From Spongilla lacustris (lineage: Eukaryota > Porifera > Demospongiae > Spongillida > Spongillidae), in NCBI GenBank assembly GCA_949361645.1, contig OX442420.1, positions 3,827,882 to 3,891,881 on the forward strand: 64,000 nt of DNA. The letters run 5' to 3'. Made by a program: the position numbers and the translations under genes. This document shows, piece by piece, positions 60,785-64,000 of the stretch. The notes under the pieces are model-generated. The model did no database searches. It was not told where the DNA came from and worked only from the letters and a program-made list of their open reading frames with translations. The first letter of the stretch is position 1, and every line of letters starts with the position of its first letter.

Positions 60785-61708
60785 TTATGGTAGCTTGACA
60801 CAGTATCTCCCATCTTGCAGTTGAATGCTATTAATAAAATTGCCATACACAGACGTTTCATCTTCCTTAATGCCCAGAGTCTCCAGTTCCAAAACCATCT
60901 TCAACCTTTCATCCAAAGAGTTGATTGAGGCTGTATCAACTTGAAGAACATGAGATGTGAACAGGTTGACCGTCTGATGTTCGTCACTGTATCCTGGTAC
61001 GGGACCGGATAACACCCATCCAAGCCTTGTTTCAATTCCTGTGGGTCCAGATATCCCACGGCATATGTTCCCAAGTCGGCCCCAATTAGCACATCTATGT
61101 CCAATGTATCACCAAGTGTGCTAGTGTCAGCCATTTCCAGTTCGAATAGATGTGATAATCTTTCAATGGCACAAGAAACCGGTTTACCACTAAGTGGCTC
61201 GCAGATCAAGGGTACCACCAGAAGTTTCAGATCTACTTGTGCTCCATCCCTGGTCCTCCCTCCCAGTCTGACCACATCACACGTCTGTGCCCTACCACCT
61301 TCAGATCCAAACATCTTGATCACTAGTGACTCTGAACTCTGGGTAGGGAGCGTAAGTGCCTCTCTAAGTCTTCCAGTGATGTAGGAACATTGACTTCCAC
61401 CATCAGTGATCTCAGCGATAGTTGGTGAATCTGGCCTGAAAACCATAGCTCTGACAGTTTGTAGTAGAACAGGTGTCGTAGTGCTCACATACATGGATAG
61501 TGATGAGGGATGATGTAAAGCTACGGTTTTGACTTGAGCAGGGTTAGCTTGAGTATTCGATGGAGTAGAGACAGCAGGCCTTGCAGGGTTAACATCAGAC
61601 AGTGTATGTGCATTTTCACAGATACTGCTGTGGTGTCGCCGTTGGCAACTGGAGCATTTCACAGATGAACGGCATGTCTAGCTGAGATGACCCCTTTTCA
61701 GACATAGG
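60785..61708 (-). pseudogene. BEL/Pao gag end and protease region (zinc knuckles, DUF1758)
   Basis: Begins in a CCHC-type knuckle (CLKRGHLS...C) broken by a TAG at 61678-61680, followed by a second cluster CSSCQRRHHSSIC just downstream of 61662. Next comes a DUF1758-type aspartic protease region: LLQTVRAMV, then TDGGSQCSYIT with the catalytic triplet at 61396-61404, and later DIDVLIGADL. The triplet reads Asp-Gly-Gly where Asp-Ser-Gly or Asp-Thr-Gly is expected, which probably inactivates it. The frame changes between about 61015 and 60901, and the second frame (WMLSGP..., VYGNFINSIQLQDGRYCVKLP) ends at TAA 60785-60787, in frame with the downstream RT. In a living copy these parts would package RNA and process the polyprotein. 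Confidence 0.85.
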
Positions 61709-64000
61709 TAGTACTAGTAGGGCAACTATCAGAGCACCGACAGTAGGCCTACTATCAGAGCACCAAATGTAGGCCTACTAATAGAGCACCAACAGTACTA
61801 GTAGGCCTACTATCAGAGCACCAACAGCAGACCTACTACCAGAGCACCAACAGTAGGCCTCTATCAGAGCACCAACAGTTGGCCCACTACCAGAGCACCA
61901 ACAGTATGTTTACTACCAGAGGAAATACAGTAGGCCTATGCCCAGAGCACCAACAGTAGGCCAACTACCAGAGCAACAACAGTAGGCCTACTATCAGAGC
62001 ACTAACAGTAGGCCTAGTACCAGAGCACCAACAGTAGGCCTACTACCACAGCACTTACAGTAGGTCTACTATCAGATCACCAACAATAGGCCTACTACCA
62101 GAGCACGAACAGTAGGCCTACTACCAGAGCACCAACAGTAGGCCCACAATAAGAGCACAAACAATATAGGCCTACTATAAGAGCACCAACACTAGGCCTA
62201 ATATATCAGAGCACCAAATGTAGGCCTACTTGGTACCAGAGCACCAAAAGTACTAGTAGGGCAACTATCAGAGCACCAACAGTAGGCCAACTACCAGAGC
62301 ACCAACAGTAAGCCTAACTATAAGAGCACCAAATATAGGCCTACTACCAGAGCACCAACCATAGTAGTAGGCCCACTATCAGAGCACCAACAGAAGGCCC
62401 ACTACCAGAGCACCAACAGTACGTTTACTACCAGAGGACCAACAGTAGGCCTACTACCAAAGCACCAACAGTAGGCTTACTACCAGAGCACCAACAGTAT
62501 GCCTACTACCAGAGCAGAAACAGTAGGCCTACTATTAGAGCACCAAATCTAGGCCTACTATCAGAGCCCTAACAGCACTAGTAGGCCTACTATCAGATCA
62601 CAAACAGTAGGCCTACTACAAGAGCACCAACAGTAGGCCGACTATCAGAGCACCAAATGTAGGCCTTCTACCCGAGCACCAACAGAACTAGTAGACCTAC
62701 TATCATAGCAACAACAGTAGGTTTACTATCAGAGCACCAAAAGTAGGCCTACTATCAGAACACCAACAGTAGGCCTAATACCAGAGCACCAACAGTAGGC
62801 CTACTATCAGAGCACAAACAGTAGGCCTAGTATCAGATCACCAACAGTAGGCCTACTACCAGAGCACTAACAGTAGGCCTACTATCAGAGCACCAAATTA
62901 AGGCCTACTACCAGAGCACCAAAAGTACTAGTAGGCCTACTACCAGAGCACCAAAAGTAGGCCTACATCAGAGCACAAAAACTAGGCCTACTATCAAAGC
63001 ACCAAATGTAGACCTACTACCAGGGCACCAACAGTACAAGTAGGGCAATTATCAGAGCACAAACAGTAGGCCTAATACCAGAGCACCAACAGTAGGCCTA
63101 CTACCAGAGCACTAACAGTAGGCCTACTATCAGAGCACCAAAAGTAGGCCTACTATCAGAGCACCAAATGTAGGCCTAATACCAGAGCACCAACAGTAGG
63201 CCTACTATCAGAGTACCAACAGTAGGCCTACTATTAGAGCACCAACAATAGGCCTACTACCAGAGCACCAACAGTAGGCCTTCTATCAAGGCTCAAACAG
63301 TAGGCCTACTATCACAGCACTAACAGTAGGCCTACTATCAGAGCAATAACAGTATAGGCCTACTACCAGAGCACCAATAGTAGGCCTACTACCAGAGCAC
63401 ATACAGTAGGCCTACTATCAGAGCACCAAATGTGGGCCTTCTCCCAGAGCGCCAACAGTACTAATAGGCCTACTATCAGAGCACCACCATTAGGCCTACT
63501 ACCAGAGCACAAATAGTAGGCCTACTACCAGAGCACCAACAGCAGGCCCAGTACCAGAGCACCAACAGTAGGCATACTGTCAGAGCACCAACAGAAGGCC
63601 TACTACTAGAGCACCTACAGTAGGCCTACTACAAGAGCACTATCATTAGGTCTACTACCAGAGCATGAACATTACTAGTAGGCCTACTATCAGAGCTATC
63701 TGAGCACCTACAGTAGGCCTACTATCAGAACACCAATAGTAGGCCTAATTCCAAAGCTCCAAAAGTAGGCCTACTATCAGAGCACCAACAGGCTGAATAT
63801 CAGAACACCAACAGTATGCCTACTATCAGAGCACCAACAGTAGGCTTATATCGGATCACAAAAATGTACGCCAACTACCAGAGTGCCAACAGAACTAGTA
63901 GGGCTACTACCAGAGCAACAACAGTAGGCCTACAATCAGAGTGTGCACTCACCAACAGTATGCCAACTACTAGAGCACCAATAGCAGGCCCACTACGAGA
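61709..64000 (+). repeat. Satellite C, right part
   Basis: Same 26-bp unit and orientation as the left part. It is somewhat more regular, with many units carrying the TACTAG insertion before AGGCCTAC (for example 61708, 61797, 62240, 62577, 62926). It continues past the window's end. No genes seen. Confidence 0.96.

Larger units (their letters stand above)
57175..61708 (-). mobile_element. BEL/Pao LTR retrotransposon remnant, 5'-truncated
   Basis: A minus-strand retroelement in satellite C. Order from its 5' side (high coordinates): nucleocapsid knuckles, protease/DUF1758, reverse transcriptase, RNase H, integrase zinc finger and core, DUF5641, polypurine tract, partial 3' LTR. This order and the domain sequences are those of BEL/Pao. 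The 5' LTR, primer-binding site and nearly all of gag are missing; coding sequence meets satellite at about 61708. Both edges adjoin the AGTACTAGTAGG variant of satellite C (57162 and 61710), so truncation may have come from recombination between monomers. At about 4.5 kb it is shorter than usual intact members (roughly 5.5-8 kb). Confidence 0.93.

Overview
The window is eukaryotic, repeat-dominated DNA with no intact gene that I can recognise. About 88 % of it is tandem satellite. The rest is a few non-satellite islands that carry decayed mobile elements. The BEL/Pao retroelement and the TTF-finger hAT transposase remnant point to an animal, most plausibly an aquatic invertebrate; I cannot name the species from sequence alone. 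There are no bacterial operons, RNA genes or CRISPR arrays.

Layout. (1) 1-33950: satellite A, a 31-bp monomer containing a HindIII site (AAGCTT). It runs plus (1-17307), minus (17308-17670), is interrupted by a 3.5-kb island (17671-21186), continues minus (21187-22620), then runs plus again (22621-33950). The island is bounded by two copies of a 37-bp direct repeat and holds a 1.2-kb foldback element and an internally deleted hAT transposon remnant. (2) 33951-48118: satellite B, an AT-rich monomer of about 178 bp. It runs plus (33951-36717), flips to minus at 36718, is interrupted by a non-satellite segment (36762-37606), continues minus (37607-46296), then after a second segment (46297-47790) runs plus as two diverged monomers (47791-48118). 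The second segment carries a 205-codon ORF of unknown nature, a 25-nt G run and a 68-bp perfect-hairpin insertion. (3) 48119-64000: satellite C, a 26-bp monomer centred on the palindrome GTAGGCCTAC. It abuts satellite B with no spacer and is interrupted at 57175-61708 by a minus-strand BEL/Pao retrotransposon remnant.

The BEL/Pao copy keeps recognisable nucleocapsid zinc knuckles, a DUF1758-type protease, reverse transcriptase (YVDD), RNase H, the integrase zinc finger and core, DUF5641, a polypurine tract and 118 bp of a 3' LTR. It lacks a 5' LTR and most of gag, and is broken by at least four stops and about six frameshifts.

Within the satellites there is higher-order structure: duplicated blocks offset by about 2.5-3.1 kb and 4.26 kb in A, about 0.9 kb, 0.53 kb and 2.41 kb in B, and about 0.41 kb in C. 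The arrangement (three satellites in series, strand flips, elements beside the flips, a nucleosome-sized AT-rich monomer) would suit heterochromatin, for example pericentromeric or subtelomeric. That is inference. I did not find a convincing new coding system; the most unusual content is the satellite architecture itself.
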